The position numbers and the translations under genes were made by a program. From Rhizobium jaguaris (GTDB lineage Bacteria; Pseudomonadota; Alphaproteobacteria; Rhizobiales; Rhizobiaceae): a stretch of 64,000 bases of DNA. The stretch lies in assembly GCF_003627755.1 (NCBI RefSeq), contig NZ_CP032695.1:62001-126000 (forward strand), read 5' to 3'. Shown one piece after another: positions 43,094 through 52,400 of the stretch (the stretch's first letter is position 1; each line of letters begins with the position of its first letter). The notes under the pieces were generated by a model that was not told the DNA's origin, did no database searches, and saw only the letters and a program-made list of their open reading frames with translations.

Positions 43094-44036
43094 CGCGCAC
43101 ACGCGGATCGAGGGCGGCATAGACCAGATCCGCTCCCAGGTTGGAGAGCACCACGATCACCGCCACGACGGTGACACAGCCGACGACGACGGGCGAGTCG
43201 TGCAGCTGGATCCCCTGGAACAGCAGCGTTCCGAGGCCGGGAATGGCGAAGATGTTTTCGAGAATGACGGCGCCGGAGACGAGTGGTCCGAGGCCGGCCG
43301 CCACCACGGTAATGAGGCCGAAGGCGGAGTTGCGGGCAACATGCCGCCAGATCAGGCCCCAACCGGTCACGCCCTTCATGCGCGCCAGCGTCACATATTC
43401 TTCCGACTCCAGCTGTTCCTGCAGTTCGGACCGGAAGATGCGCATGATGCTTGGGAAGATCGTCAGCCCAAGGATGATGGAAGGCATGATGATGGCGCCG
43501 ATATTGGCGCCCCAGCCGGCATCGCCGGGATCGGCCCAGCCGATGGTCGGGATGATATGCAATTGTACGCCGAAAATCGTTGTGACGATCAGCGCCAGGA
43601 TGAAATTGGGAAGCGACGTGCAGAACAGCGCCAGCGCGGTGCCGGCGCGATCGATCCACGGATTGCGGCTGGCGACGGCGCCAATCGCGAGCGCCGATCC
43701 AAGGATGACGGCCGAAACCATCGCACCGATCACCAGTTCCAGCGTCGGCAAGGCATCCTGCAGCATGGATTCCACCACGGAAACATGCGTCGCCAGCGAT
43801 GTGCCGAAATCTAGATGAACAGCCCGCCAGAGCCAGATCAGATAGCGGATCGGGACGGGCTGATCGAGGGATAGCTCCTGCGTAAGCTGGGCTGCTGCTT
43901 CCGGCGTGTACTGATCGCCAAGGATGACCGAGACGATGTCGCCAGGCAGCAGGTTAACCATGACGAAGGCGATGATCGTCACGATCAGGATTACCACGAT
44001 CATCTGCGGGATGCGGGTAACAATCATGCGTAACAT
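43077..44036 (-). CDS. Peptide-type ABC transporter permease (DppB-like)
   Basis: 319 residues from ATG 44036 (ACGGAGATCGCC upstream); an open frame continues to 44441 but only through the palindromic intergenic region. Six helices; the coupling motif lies in TLARMKGVTGWGLIWRHVARN and the conserved GLGTLLFQGIQLHD near the C-terminus. First gene of the minus-strand transporter operon, divergent from the binding-protein operon. Confidence 0.92.
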   Translation of the reverse strand: MLRMIVTRIPQMIVVILIVTIIAFVMVNLLPGDIVSVILGDQYTPEAAAQLTQELSLDQPVPIRYLIWLWRAVHLDFGTSLATHVSVVESMLQDALPTLELVIGAMVSAVILGSALAIGAVASRNPWIDRAGTALALFCTSLPNFILALIVTTIFGVQLHIIPTIGWADPGDAGWGANIGAIIMPSIILGLTIFPSIMRIFRSELQEQLESEEYVTLARMKGVTGWGLIWRHVARNSAFGLITVVAAGLGPLVSGAVILENIFAIPGLGTLLFQGIQLHDSPVVVGCVTVVAVIVVLSNLGADLVYAALDPRVRDALNS

Positions 44037-44189
44037 GGCGATCTCCGTTGCGGTCGCACCATGTTCGATAGGCTTTATAGGCCCGGTTGCGCCGGTTGTG
44101 GCTGAGAAGGGGAGGGGGTATCGCGGAACGGGGCACCCGATTGCGACGAGACTCTCCTCCAAGCCTCTCAACGAGTGGGCCAGCTTTTT

Positions 44190-44320
44190 TCGATATAGTC
44201 CAATACCGGTTTTTGTGCGCTTCGATAGCTTTTCCAAATCGAAACATCTTCGCGCAGGTGGCGGCGGTCGATTTCGGAAAGCTATCGAAAGCCATGGATG
44301 TCGGTATTGGACGATATCGA
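44190..44320. repeat. Imperfect palindromic element with 53-bp arms
   Basis: The left arm 44190-44242 is the near reverse complement of 44268-44320, with a 25-nt loop. Outer ends are TCGATATAGTCCAATACCG and CGGTATTGGACGATATCGA; inner ends are AAATCGA and TCGATTT. It occupies the 349-nt gap between the divergent transporter units. It resembles a rhizobial intergenic palindromic element (RIME-like), or could form a cruciform or act as operator/terminator. Confidence 0.75.
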
Positions 44321-44385
44321 TGAAATAGCCGATGAACGAATGAAATGGAGGATGCCGGCTCTCTTGGGCCGTGACGGAGGAATAG

Positions 44386-45171
44386 ATGGACGAAAGCGAA
44401 AGTGTCGAATTCGCGGAACTGTATCTGCAGATGACCTGCATCGATCCGGCCCATGATACGGACCCGGCCGTGCTGGCGCGGTTCAGCCAATATTATACGG
44501 AGGTCCATACACCCGATGTCGTGCGCAATAATCCGGGCATCCGCCGCGCCTATCGTTACGAGCTTTCCATTGCCGATGCGAACGGCGCCTTCGGCCCGAA
44601 ATGGCTGTCCGTCTATGAGTGGAGCAGCCGTCACGGCGCGCAGGTTTTCGTCGTGCGGGCAGAGGATCCGGCTGGAAGCTGGCGTCCGGACTATTTGCCC
44701 GAGCCGCCGATCTGGATGGGCGTCGGCCGCGGTCCGCAGCAATGGGGCCGGCTGATGTGCAACAAGCTTGCCGAATCCGGTCCGTCCAAAGGCCTGCCGG
44801 TTGCCGTGGTCCTGGAAGGCATTGACCTGCCGGCAGGTGCTACACCAGCCGACGAGGCGGCCTTTCGCAAAACCTTTCTCGACCATCATCCGCTCAAGGT
44901 CGGCGGCATCGCCTATTCCCGCGTCATCAAATACGAATTCGAGGATCTCGGTACGAAGCCGGGTGCGGCGGCGACCGACACGCCGCGTTTTCTCAGCGTC
45001 TTCGAAGCAGATGCCGCGACGGCGGCTGTCCTACCTCGCGGCGTGGTGACGCCCGATCTGATCACCGCACCGGCCGCGTGGGAACGGCGACGCGTGGCCT
45101 GGCGGCATGTCTATCGGCGTATCTCGACATGCATTTACCCCGGCTCCCGCTACACGGCGAGGATGCTGTAG
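44386..45171 (+). CDS. EthD-like dimeric alpha/beta-barrel protein, first copy
   Basis: 261 residues; start preceded by GGAGGAATAG. Cytoplasmic. Two ferredoxin-like barrel repeats seem present: FSQYYTEVHTPDVVRNNPGIRRAYRYEL and FRKTFLDHHPLKVGGIAYSRVIKYEF, each followed by a strand of the type FLSVFEADAA. YYTEVH/TPDV resembles the EthD and monooxygenase-helper superfamily. First gene of the plus-strand operon with the reductase and the binding protein. Function unknown; possibly a degradative enzyme for the imported compound. Confidence 0.65.
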   Translation: MDESESVEFAELYLQMTCIDPAHDTDPAVLARFSQYYTEVHTPDVVRNNPGIRRAYRYELSIADANGAFGPKWLSVYEWSSRHGAQVFVVRAEDPAGSWRPDYLPEPPIWMGVGRGPQQWGRLMCNKLAESGPSKGLPVAVVLEGIDLPAGATPADEAAFRKTFLDHHPLKVGGIAYSRVIKYEFEDLGTKPGAAATDTPRFLSVFEADAATAAVLPRGVVTPDLITAPAAWERRRVAWRHVYRRISTCIYPGSRYTARML

Positions 45172-45286
45172 CGCAATTCCGGCAGGCTGCGAGGCGGTCT
45201 TGCCCGAATTTGCGCAGGAAACAGGGAGGCAAGGCGGTTCCCGAAATCTCTGAAAGGGTTTGAACCGCCGGGAAGGAGTAAGCACC

Positions 45287-46345
45287 ATGCAATATACCAA
45301 TCTCGGCAGGACCGGCCTCAGGGTTTCGCGTTTCGTCATCGGCGGCGCCCATTTCGGGCAGACGCTGACACAGCAGGAACTCGATGCGATCGTGCATGCC
45401 GGTTGGGATGCGGGCATCACCACCTTCTACACCGGCGACGACTACAATGTCGGCGAGGGCGAGCGCATGCTGGGCGAGGCGATCAAGTCGCGCCGCGAAG
45501 ATCTCGTCTTGATGGTGAAGGCCGGCTACCGGGTCGGTGCCTACGGGAACTATTCGCGTCAGGGAATGCCGACCGATATCAGGGAAGACTATGTCGCTCA
45601 GCGCACCGGCAATCTCGATTACGACCGACTCTGGCAGGCAGGCGTGGCGCCGACGGCGCGCGGGCTCAACCGCAAGCACATGACAAAGGCGCTGGACGAA
45701 AGCCTGAAGCGCCTGCAGACCGATTATATCGACGTCTACATGGCGCATTTTTTCGACGAAACGACGCCGCTCGAGGAAACGATGGATGTGCTGGACGGTT
45801 TCGTACGCTCCGGCAAGGTGCGCTATCTCGGTTGCGCGCAGTTCAATGCTTGGCAGTTCGTTCGTTCGCTTTGGGTGTCGGACAAGGCCTTCCTCCATCG
45901 CTTCGAGGCTTCGCAGCTGAATTTCAGCATGCTGGAACGCGGTGTTGAGGCCGAGGTACTGCCGGCGTTGCGCGCCACGGGCGCCAGCCTGTTTGCCGCC
46001 ATCACCGATGCCGGCGGCATGCTGACCGGCCAATATGATCGTACCAGCGAGCGTCCCGGCGGCGAGGGTGCCCGCCAGCGTTACATCGATCCATTCTGGA
46101 ACGACGAGTCCTTCGCAGCCATGGAGAAGATCGGTGCCTGCGCCCGCCGGCTCGGGCGCGCGCCGCTTGAAATGGCGCAAGCCTGGACCCTGGCGCAGGA
46201 GCCGGTGGCGTCGCTCTGGATCGGGCCGCATACGCCGCAAGAGATCGCCGAGCAAACGAAAGTGACCGAGCGCCCGCTTGCTGCGGACGAACTGACAGAG
46301 ATCAACGAGATGTTGAAGACGATCCCCGTCAACCTTCGGCGATAG
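45287..46345 (+). CDS. Aldo/keto reductase
   Basis: 352 residues from ATG 45287 (GGAAGGAG upstream). TIM-barrel NADPH oxidoreductase with NLGRTGLRVSRFVIGG at the N-terminus. The catalytic set is visible: Asp/Tyr in TGDDYNVGEGERMLG, Lys in LMVKAGYR and His in VYMAHFFDETTP. SGKVRYLGCAQFNAWQ and the C-terminal cofactor segment follow. Sits between the EthD-like gene and the solute-binding protein, so it likely acts on the imported molecule. Confidence 0.9.
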   Translation: MQYTNLGRTGLRVSRFVIGGAHFGQTLTQQELDAIVHAGWDAGITTFYTGDDYNVGEGERMLGEAIKSRREDLVLMVKAGYRVGAYGNYSRQGMPTDIREDYVAQRTGNLDYDRLWQAGVAPTARGLNRKHMTKALDESLKRLQTDYIDVYMAHFFDETTPLEETMDVLDGFVRSGKVRYLGCAQFNAWQFVRSLWVSDKAFLHRFEASQLNFSMLERGVEAEVLPALRATGASLFAAITDAGGMLTGQYDRTSERPGGEGARQRYIDPFWNDESFAAMEKIGACARRLGRAPLEMAQAWTLAQEPVASLWIGPHTPQEIAEQTKVTERPLAADELTEINEMLKTIPVNLRR

Positions 46346-46440
46346 CGGCGGGGAGCGAGGCATCGCCGGTGACGGCGGAGATATCAGGATGCGCCGGGTA
46401 GGAGCGAATGATGACATCCAAAACAAAGGAGGGGAGAGAC

Positions 46441-48051
46441 ATGCGTAAGTTCTTGGCTGCGGGTGGCGTGCGCCGCGCTGCAGCGGCAATGGGTATGCTT
46501 GCCATGGTGGCCGGCTGGGGGGCCGCCACTGCTGCAAGGGCCGATAACACCCCGAAACCGGGCGGTACATTGACCATTCCGGGCGTCAACGGTACGCCTT
46601 GGCCCAATCTGTCCTGGCTGGAGCCCGGATATCACGTCGGCAACCTCAATATTTCTGTGCTCATCCAGGGCAGCCTGTTCCTGTCGCCGGAAAAGATCGG
46701 CGGCCCGGTCATTCCGGATCTCGCCACGGGCTATCAGTACAATGCCGACAACACGGCCCTGACCATCAAGCTGCGTCCGAACGTCAGGTTCACCGACGGC
46801 ACGCCACTGAACGCCGATGCCATCCTCTGGCTCTGGTCGCCGGAATACGACATGAACCCGTCGTCCAAGGCGGCAATCTATTTGACCGGCGTCAAGGAGG
46901 TGAAGAAGATCGACGACCTGACGGTCGAAGTGGATTTCAAGTCACCGAATACCACCTTCGTCTCGGCGCTCGCCTCGCAGCCTGTCGGTCTTGTCGCCTC
47001 GCCGACCGCCTTCAAGAAACTCGGCCGCAACGGCTTCGATCTCTTTCCGGTCGGCGCCGGCGCCTATACGGTGCAGACCCATGTTCCCAACCAGTCGATC
47101 GTCTTGAAAAAGAATCCGGACTATTGGGATGCGAGCCACGTCTATCTCGACAGCATCCGCGAGGTGCTGACCGGCACCGATGCGACGGCCAACTATCAGA
47201 AGCTGGCCAGCGGCCAGGTCGACCTGCTGCCCGGCATCGGCGTCTTCGCCTATGATCCGGAAATCATCCAGCAGGCGTTGTCCAATTCCAAACTCGCCAA
47301 TTCGCAGGGCGTCGGCGCCAGCTTCGCCTTCGTGGATTTCACCAATGCCGCGCCCTTCAACGACAAGCGTGCCCGCGAGGCGCTCGCCTATTGCATTGAC
47401 CGCGAGCCGATCGCCCAGCAGACGCTTGGCGGCTTCGCCGAACCTGCCTATGTCTGGGGCGGGCCGGTGAACGGGATGGATCTCTATCCCAAGGATGCGT
47501 CCGGCAAGCCCTCCATCGAGGCCGCAAAGGCGCTCAATCCCTATTCCTACAATCAGGAAAGGGCGAAAGCGCTCGTCAAGGAACTCGGCGGCCTCAAGTT
47601 CAAGCTGACTAGCGACATCTCCAAGAACATTACTGTCGCTTTGCAGCAGGAATGGGCTGAATGTGGCATCGACGCGGAGATCTATCTGCCGCCGCCGGCA
47701 CAATATACGTCGATCCTGCAGAACGGCACCTATCAGGCCTATCTGGTGAACACGGGCGGCGTGCCTGATCCCAGGCTGTTTGCCAAATACATCACGCCGC
47801 AACAGCCGCTCGACCAGCAGCACGAGGTCGACGATTCCGTCGTAACCGATGCCTTTAACAGGTCGCTCGGTCGTTCCGGCGATGAGCTGCAGCAGGACTG
47901 GAACACCATCTATAAGCAGCTGGCGAGCGACGCCTACGTGCTGCCGGTGATCGCCGCGCCTGGCTACAACGTGTACACCCCGTGTCTCCATAACACGTCC
48001 TATTTCGGCAACACGGTAACCTTCCTGCACGCCTGGAAGAGCTGCAAATAA
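46441..48051 (+). CDS. Extracellular solute-binding protein, family 5 (peptide/nickel/opine type)
   Basis: 536 residues from ATG 46441 (GGAGGGGAGAGAC upstream; a frame from 46408 overlaps that site). Signal peptide ends TAARAD. SBP_bac_5 marks are PKPGGTLTIPG, NADNTALTIKLRPNVRFTDGTPLNADAIL and RAREALAYCIDREPIAQ. Partner of the divergent DppB/DppC/ATPase operon; between the two sets the importer is complete. The ligand is not evident from sequence. Confidence 0.92.
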   Translation: MRKFLAAGGVRRAAAAMGMLAMVAGWGAATAARADNTPKPGGTLTIPGVNGTPWPNLSWLEPGYHVGNLNISVLIQGSLFLSPEKIGGPVIPDLATGYQYNADNTALTIKLRPNVRFTDGTPLNADAILWLWSPEYDMNPSSKAAIYLTGVKEVKKIDDLTVEVDFKSPNTTFVSALASQPVGLVASPTAFKKLGRNGFDLFPVGAGAYTVQTHVPNQSIVLKKNPDYWDASHVYLDSIREVLTGTDATANYQKLASGQVDLLPGIGVFAYDPEIIQQALSNSKLANSQGVGASFAFVDFTNAAPFNDKRAREALAYCIDREPIAQQTLGGFAEPAYVWGGPVNGMDLYPKDASGKPSIEAAKALNPYSYNQERAKALVKELGGLKFKLTSDISKNITVALQQEWAECGIDAEIYLPPPAQYTSILQNGTYQAYLVNTGGVPDPRLFAKYITPQQPLDQQHEVDDSVVTDAFNRSLGRSGDELQQDWNTIYKQLASDAYVLPVIAAPGYNVYTPCLHNTSYFGNTVTFLHAWKSCK

Positions 48052-48116
48052 GCGAGGCCGGCCCCGCCCGGACGGAATGTGTTGGGTCGTCCGGGCGGAC
48101 CTGCATAGGAGAGGCC

Positions 48117-48788
48117 ATGCAAGACCTGTTTTCGGGTGCCATCATGCGCTGGAGCGGCACCAACCTGGTCGGAGCGACCAATTCGCAGCGGAAAACCTAT
48201 CGACGCTATCTCGATCATGTGGAACTGCCGCTGCTCTCCGGCCCCTGTGGCGCGACGAGCGCCCATCGTCTGGAAAAGATGGTGCAGTCGCCCCGTCGCT
48301 CTTTCGGCCCGGATTTTCTTTCAGTCTTCGAATTCACAGGAGCTTCCGATTTGCCGCAGTTGCCCGCGGATCCGACGCAGCCGTGGAACGACGCCTGCGA
48401 GGCAATGTGGAGCATGACCTGGCGTAAGATTTCCGACACCGGCCCGGCCCGGCGGAGACCTGATCGCGTCCGCCTCCTGGCGCTGAGCCCGCCTGCCGAT
48501 GCGAGTGACGGCGAGATCGCCGAGTGGAACCGCTTCTATACCGATGTGCATGTGCATGAAGCCATGCAGCGGCGGCGCTGGACGCGCGCGACGCGCTGGG
48601 TGCTGGACCATGCCGACCTGCATCCGTCCCCCGGCTGTCCACGCTATTTCGTGCTCTACGAGGCTGTCGGCTTCCAGGATGCGACGGACGAGGAGGTTGC
48701 CGCCTGGGGTCCCTGGACGGAAGGGCCGCCGATCTGGAAACGCCATGTCGGCGCCTGGACCCTCGATTATCGCGTCGTGAAACCGTAA
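48117..48788 (+). CDS. EthD-like dimeric alpha/beta-barrel protein, second copy
   Basis: 223 residues; start preceded by AGGAGAGGCC. It resembles the protein at 44386: WNRFYTDVHVHEAMQRRRWTRATRWVL parallels the FSQYYTEVHTPDVV region, and GPPIWKRHVGAWTLDY parallels PPIWMGVGRGPQQWG. The first half (YRRYLDHVELPLLSGPCG) looks like another barrel repeat. Last gene of the plus-strand operon. Two paralogues flanking the reductase and binding protein imply related steps on one substrate. Confidence 0.65.
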   Translation: MQDLFSGAIMRWSGTNLVGATNSQRKTYRRYLDHVELPLLSGPCGATSAHRLEKMVQSPRRSFGPDFLSVFEFTGASDLPQLPADPTQPWNDACEAMWSMTWRKISDTGPARRRPDRVRLLALSPPADASDGEIAEWNRFYTDVHVHEAMQRRRWTRATRWVLDHADLHPSPGCPRYFVLYEAVGFQDATDEEVAAWGPWTEGPPIWKRHVGAWTLDYRVVKP

Positions 48789-49280
48789 CGTCAGGGGGCA
48801 ACGGTCTGAGGACATCGCGGCAACGCAATTTAACGGAGCATCGATCAAAACGCGGGATCTGGCGGCCGAGCAGGATGGCGGTGCCGAGACCTGGTTGGCA
48901 TAAACAGTGCCGCGCATGGCCCTTTCTTCCTCGGCCTCGGCAAGACGATGCGCTTCGGATGCTGGCGGACGCGCTCGTGGAGTTGCGCCACCGTCGAGAG
49001 AGCTGGCATGTTAGGTAGTCGGTGCTGGCTCGCCGGTGTGGTGACGACCAGACCGCGAGTCCGCCGCAAGCCGCAGCAGCTCATCTGACTACCGCCGGGG
49101 CCCGGTTTGATGGAGATGGCCGATGCGGCACGCAAGGGCTTTACGGGGTCAGGCATGCCTCGCGTAGCGCGCAAGCTGCTCTGGGGCAATATGAGGACGG
49201 TCGCACAGGTGAAGCGTGTCCAATCGACAAGCAATTCGATGGGCTATTGGAAGGCGCGCCGGCAAAATAGAGCGTGGAAT
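48789..49280. other. Non-coding region before the insertion-sequence remnant
   Basis: About 490 nt with no supportable gene. Overlapping short open frames on both strands show no recognisable domain. It may be the eroded flank of the insertion below. Confidence 0.4.
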
Positions 49281-49433
49281 TCGATTGCGTCGTTTACGAC
49301 ACCACCCGATCGTCTCGTGAGGAACGACAACGCCGCGTTCGAGCATCAATTCTTCGACTTCGCGCAGGCCGACATTGAAGCGGAAATAGAGCAGCTTTCC
49401 CGGCAAGGCGACGATCTCGATTGGCTTAAGGCG
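49281..49433 (-). pseudogene. IS6-family transposase fragment
   Basis: About 50 residues of the N-terminal transposase region: LPGKLLYFRFNVGLREVEEL, then MLERGVVVPHETIGWCRK. They match the start of IS6/IS26-type transposases (usually LYLRF-LSYRDVEELMAERG-xVxYETVRRW). The rest of the about 230-residue DDE transposase is missing. A truncated relic. Confidence 0.65.
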
Positions 49434-49487
49434 CAACCAGGGGCGCCTTAAGAAACAACCATCGTCGCCTTGCCGGGAAAGCTGCTC
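49389..49487. repeat. Nested perfect inverted repeats at the IS6 relic
   Basis: A 26-bp segment (49389-49414) is repeated as its exact reverse complement at 49462-49487. Inside, CTTAAGGCGC (49425-49434) pairs with GCGCCTTAAG (49443-49452). The outer arm contains part of the transposase reading frame, so two inverted copies of the element's 5' end seem to face each other. Confidence 0.75.
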
Positions 49488-49710
49488 GTCGTGATGTGTA
49501 AATATGTGACGGCGGGTGCAGTAATCGAGGTTTCCGTCATGAAGGCTGTTTAGCGAGACCCCACACCGACATTTCATCCTTCGAGGCCTGATCAGCCTCG
49601 GCGGATCCAGAAGGCCAACCGAGATCCCAGCTGGCTTTAACGCCGCATCAAAGACGGGTCTCGCCGTTTGGGCCCGTGCCGCCGGCGCCGCGGCGGTGGG
49701 GTCGCCAGCC

Positions 49711-50469
49711 TCATGCGGCCGGCAGCGCGCTGATCGGGATGTCGTCGCTCTCGTCGCCGCGCTCGAAGGCCATTTGGTCGGCGAGCTGGCGGAGTTGGTT
49801 GAAGTCGGCCGGGCCGTCGAAGGAGGTGCCGCCGAGGCGGATGGCGACGGAAAGCGGCGCGCCGTCGGCGCTGAAGGTGGCCGCGGCGACGCGCGTGCGG
49901 ATGCGGGTGCCGATGTCGCGGGCGTTCTCGACCGTGGCGCCAGGCAGGAAGATGCCGAGTTCGTTGGTCGCAAGCCGCGCCACGAGATCGCCACTTCGAA
50001 CCGAGGACTGGATGATCGAGGCAAGCGATTGCATGACGGTGTCGGCCCACTGCGGCCCGTAGCGGCGGCCGATGTCGTCGAGCGTATCGACGACGACGGC
50101 GATGACGATGCCGCCGGCATCGGTGGCGACATGCTTGCGCCGGTCGATAAAGTGCTCGACGGCCGCGGCAAAGGCGGTGCCGTTCAGCGTCTTCGTCACG
50201 CTGTCGTAGCGCGCCGCCTGGGTGACGTTTTCCTGCATCTTGCGGACGACGCCGTTCTTGAGCTGCAATGCAAAAAGCAGCGGAAAGGCCACAAATGCGG
50301 AAATAAGTGCTGCACCGACAAATCCGACCAAAAATGGTCGATCCGGCATCAATAGGTTTAATAGAAGTAAAAGACCAACGGAACCGACCACGGCGCATAG
50401 CGCGCCGAGCGTGGCCCTCCGCAGGGCTTTGAAAACGGTGGCGGAGGGATGTCGCTGTTGTAGAATCAT
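49711..50469 (-). CDS. Membrane protein with a degenerate GGDEF domain
   Basis: 252 residues. Two membrane helices (about 20-42 and 46-68) precede a GGDEF-like domain (about 85-245; YDSVTKTLNGTAFAAAVEHF at its start). The signature GG(D/E)EF is replaced by ATNEL (VARLATNELGIFLPG), so diguanylate cyclase activity is unlikely. It may bind GTP or c-di-GMP, or act as a partner. No EAL domain. Isolated gene beside the insertion relic. Confidence 0.8.
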   Translation of the reverse strand: MILQQRHPSATVFKALRRATLGALCAVVGSVGLLLLLNLLMPDRPFLVGFVGAALISAFVAFPLLFALQLKNGVVRKMQENVTQAARYDSVTKTLNGTAFAAAVEHFIDRRKHVATDAGGIVIAVVVDTLDDIGRRYGPQWADTVMQSLASIIQSSVRSGDLVARLATNELGIFLPGATVENARDIGTRIRTRVAAATFSADGAPLSVAIRLGGTSFDGPADFNQLRQLADQMAFERGDESDDIPISALPAA

Positions 50470-51342
50470 ATCAGAGTTATACCCGTTCTGTAATGCAGCG
50501 CCAGCTAAACAGGGGCCTGAAAAAACCGGCTTAAGAAATCCCGTAAAATTTGTTGCTTTGCACAGTTGTTTTCACGAATTAACTGTCTTCGAACGAATAT
50601 CCAGAACCGTTGTTTGCGCTTGGTGCCCGGTTTGCGACAGAACCCCAGCGCTTCATCTCGATCCATGGTCCTGGGCGTGTTTCATCTTCAGCGCGCGAAT
50701 CGGCATGGGGGTCACGATGCCGATAGGCACAACAAGCAATTGTTTTCGCTGCAGCGTCTGGGGTCATTACTTGATGCTTATTTACAGCAGCGGTTTGAAT
50801 GAGAGGCATGAACCGGTCGATGATCGATCTGCAATGCGTCGCCGCAAGCGTAAGGATGGATGGATTGACAGGACGACGAGAGTGGATTGGGGCCGAACTA
50901 TTCTGTCGGCGGCGATGCGCTGTGTGCTGATCTAGCGAGTGTCATGAAGCTCATCGATGGATAGGAAACGCGGCAAGGATATCGATGATGTTCGATCGAG
51001 GCAATGCGGGCTCGCTTTGGTGACTGCAGCACCTCAGATTTGGGCAAGCTTGTTTGGCTAAGAAGGATATGACACCCCTGGATAGTAGCAAGGGGACAAA
51101 CTTTCGCCAGGCGGCGAAGGTAATGTTGTGCAATTATGTTCCAATTCCGTCGCTGTCATGCGGGGCGCGAGGTTAGTGCGGCGCGTGCACTGGCAGTTCT
51201 CGGTGGGAATTAGCATGCTTGCCACCGCTCGCCTCATGCATTGCGTAAGCCAGTAGCCTATTGCGATTGCGAAAAGGCTCCGGTTAAGTCCACTATCGCT
51301 CCGTGAGAGCTTCCACACAGATTGCAGGGGTGACGGCAAGAA
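50470..51342. other. 873-nt gap with no recognised gene
   Basis: Short open frames on both strands have no domain, ribosome-binding site or codon pattern that supports a gene. The right part must hold the corA promoter. I see no strong terminator or operator. Confidence 0.4.
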
Positions 51343-52314
51343 ATGTTAAATTTTTTCCCTGTGCCGGAAGAGAGCGAAAAGGGGCAGCCGAGAGCGTTTG
51401 CCCCAGGGGCTGTGTGGATTGATCTCCTCAGTCCCAATAGCGTCGAAATAAAGGATGTGGAAAAGGGCCTTGGAGCACCGCTCCCTTCCCTCGGAGCGCT
51501 CAGTGAGATCGAATCATCGAGCCGCTTGAGAAATCAGAACGGCGTTCTCTACATGAGCATGCCATCGGCTGCAAAGCACCCAGCGGGGACAGAGACTACC
51601 CCTCCGATCGGTTTCATCCTGTCCTCGGATCGATTGGTTACTGTCCGATTCATGCCTTTGCCGGCCTTTGAAGCTGTCGCCGCCAAATTCGCAGGTGAGA
51701 GCGCTCCCAAATCCAGCCTCGGGGTGTTTACCTCGCTTTGCGAGGAGATCGTCGATCGAGTCGCAGACGGGTTGGAGCACCTAGCGGCCGAATTGAATGG
51801 TCTGTCTGTCGATGTCTTTCATGCGGAAGACTCCCGCGGCCGCCACGCTGCTCATGCCAATCGTCTCCTGCGGATACAATTGCGTCAGGTCGGTCGCCTG
51901 GGGGACCGGCTCTCAGAAGTTCGGGACAGTCTACAGGCCCTGGGGCGCATCATCGCCTACACCGATCTACATGCCAACGATTGGTCTGCAGGACAGCTTG
52001 AACCGCGCTTGGCAATCCTGGGCCGCGATATTCATTCCCTGATTGATTATGAAGAGCAACTTGCCAACAAGGTCCAGTTTGTCCTGGACGCTCTCGTCGG
52101 ATTGATTGGCATTGCTCAAAACGACATATTTAAGGTTCTCACCATCGTGTCGATTGTCGGAATTCCTCCGACCCTTCTGGCCGGAATCTACGGCATGAAC
52201 TTCAAGAACATGCCGGAATATGACTGGGCTTGGGGCTATCAATATGGCTGGGCGGTGATCCTACTCAGCGCCATCATTCCTTTGGCTTGGTTCAAGGTGA
52301 AGGGCTGGTTCTAA
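51343..52314 (+). CDS. corA: CorA-family divalent-cation transporter
   Basis: 323 residues. A large cytoplasmic N-terminal funnel (1-255) is followed by two C-terminal membrane helices. The selectivity motif YGMNFKNMPE is at the end of the first helix (GIPPTLLAGIYGMNF). The family moves Mg2+, Co2+ or Ni2+ inward. Single gene. A short hairpin ACGGCT/AGCCGT (52314-52328) overlaps the stop region. Confidence 0.93.
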   Translation: MLNFFPVPEESEKGQPRAFAPGAVWIDLLSPNSVEIKDVEKGLGAPLPSLGALSEIESSSRLRNQNGVLYMSMPSAAKHPAGTETTPPIGFILSSDRLVTVRFMPLPAFEAVAAKFAGESAPKSSLGVFTSLCEEIVDRVADGLEHLAAELNGLSVDVFHAEDSRGRHAAHANRLLRIQLRQVGRLGDRLSEVRDSLQALGRIIAYTDLHANDWSAGQLEPRLAILGRDIHSLIDYEEQLANKVQFVLDALVGLIGIAQNDIFKVLTIVSIVGIPPTLLAGIYGMNFKNMPEYDWAWGYQYGWAVILLSAIIPLAWFKVKGWF

Positions 52315-52400
52315 CGGCTACGAGCCGTGGCAGAACGATTGGTCACACCTCATAGAAGGTCGACCTCACTCGATCGTTAAGGCGACGGTTCGGGGCGGGT

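Noticed and set aside
42861..43814. 317-codon plus-strand frame in the permease region
   Set aside because: Asp/Gly/His-rich shadow typical of the reverse strand of membrane-protein genes.
44037..44441. N-terminal extension of the DppB permease
   Set aside because: The extra codons translate the palindromic repeat; the start at 44036 has a proper ribosome-binding site and family length.
43954..44889. 311-codon minus-strand frame across the divergent promoter
   Set aside because: It runs through the palindrome and two real genes and has no recognisable domain.
45062..46570. 502-codon minus-strand frame
   Set aside because: Shadow of the aldo/keto reductase; no family resemblance and biased composition.
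46942..48030. 362-codon minus-strand frame
   Set aside because: Shadow of the solute-binding protein gene.
49149..50171. 340-codon minus-strand frame joining the GGDEF gene region and IS relic
   Set aside because: Only its last part resembles a transposase; the rest is a Ser/Pro/Arg-rich wrong-frame reading of the GGDEF gene.
50222..50935. 237-codon plus-strand frame after the GGDEF gene
   Set aside because: First third is antisense to GGDEF; the rest lacks ribosome-binding site and domain.
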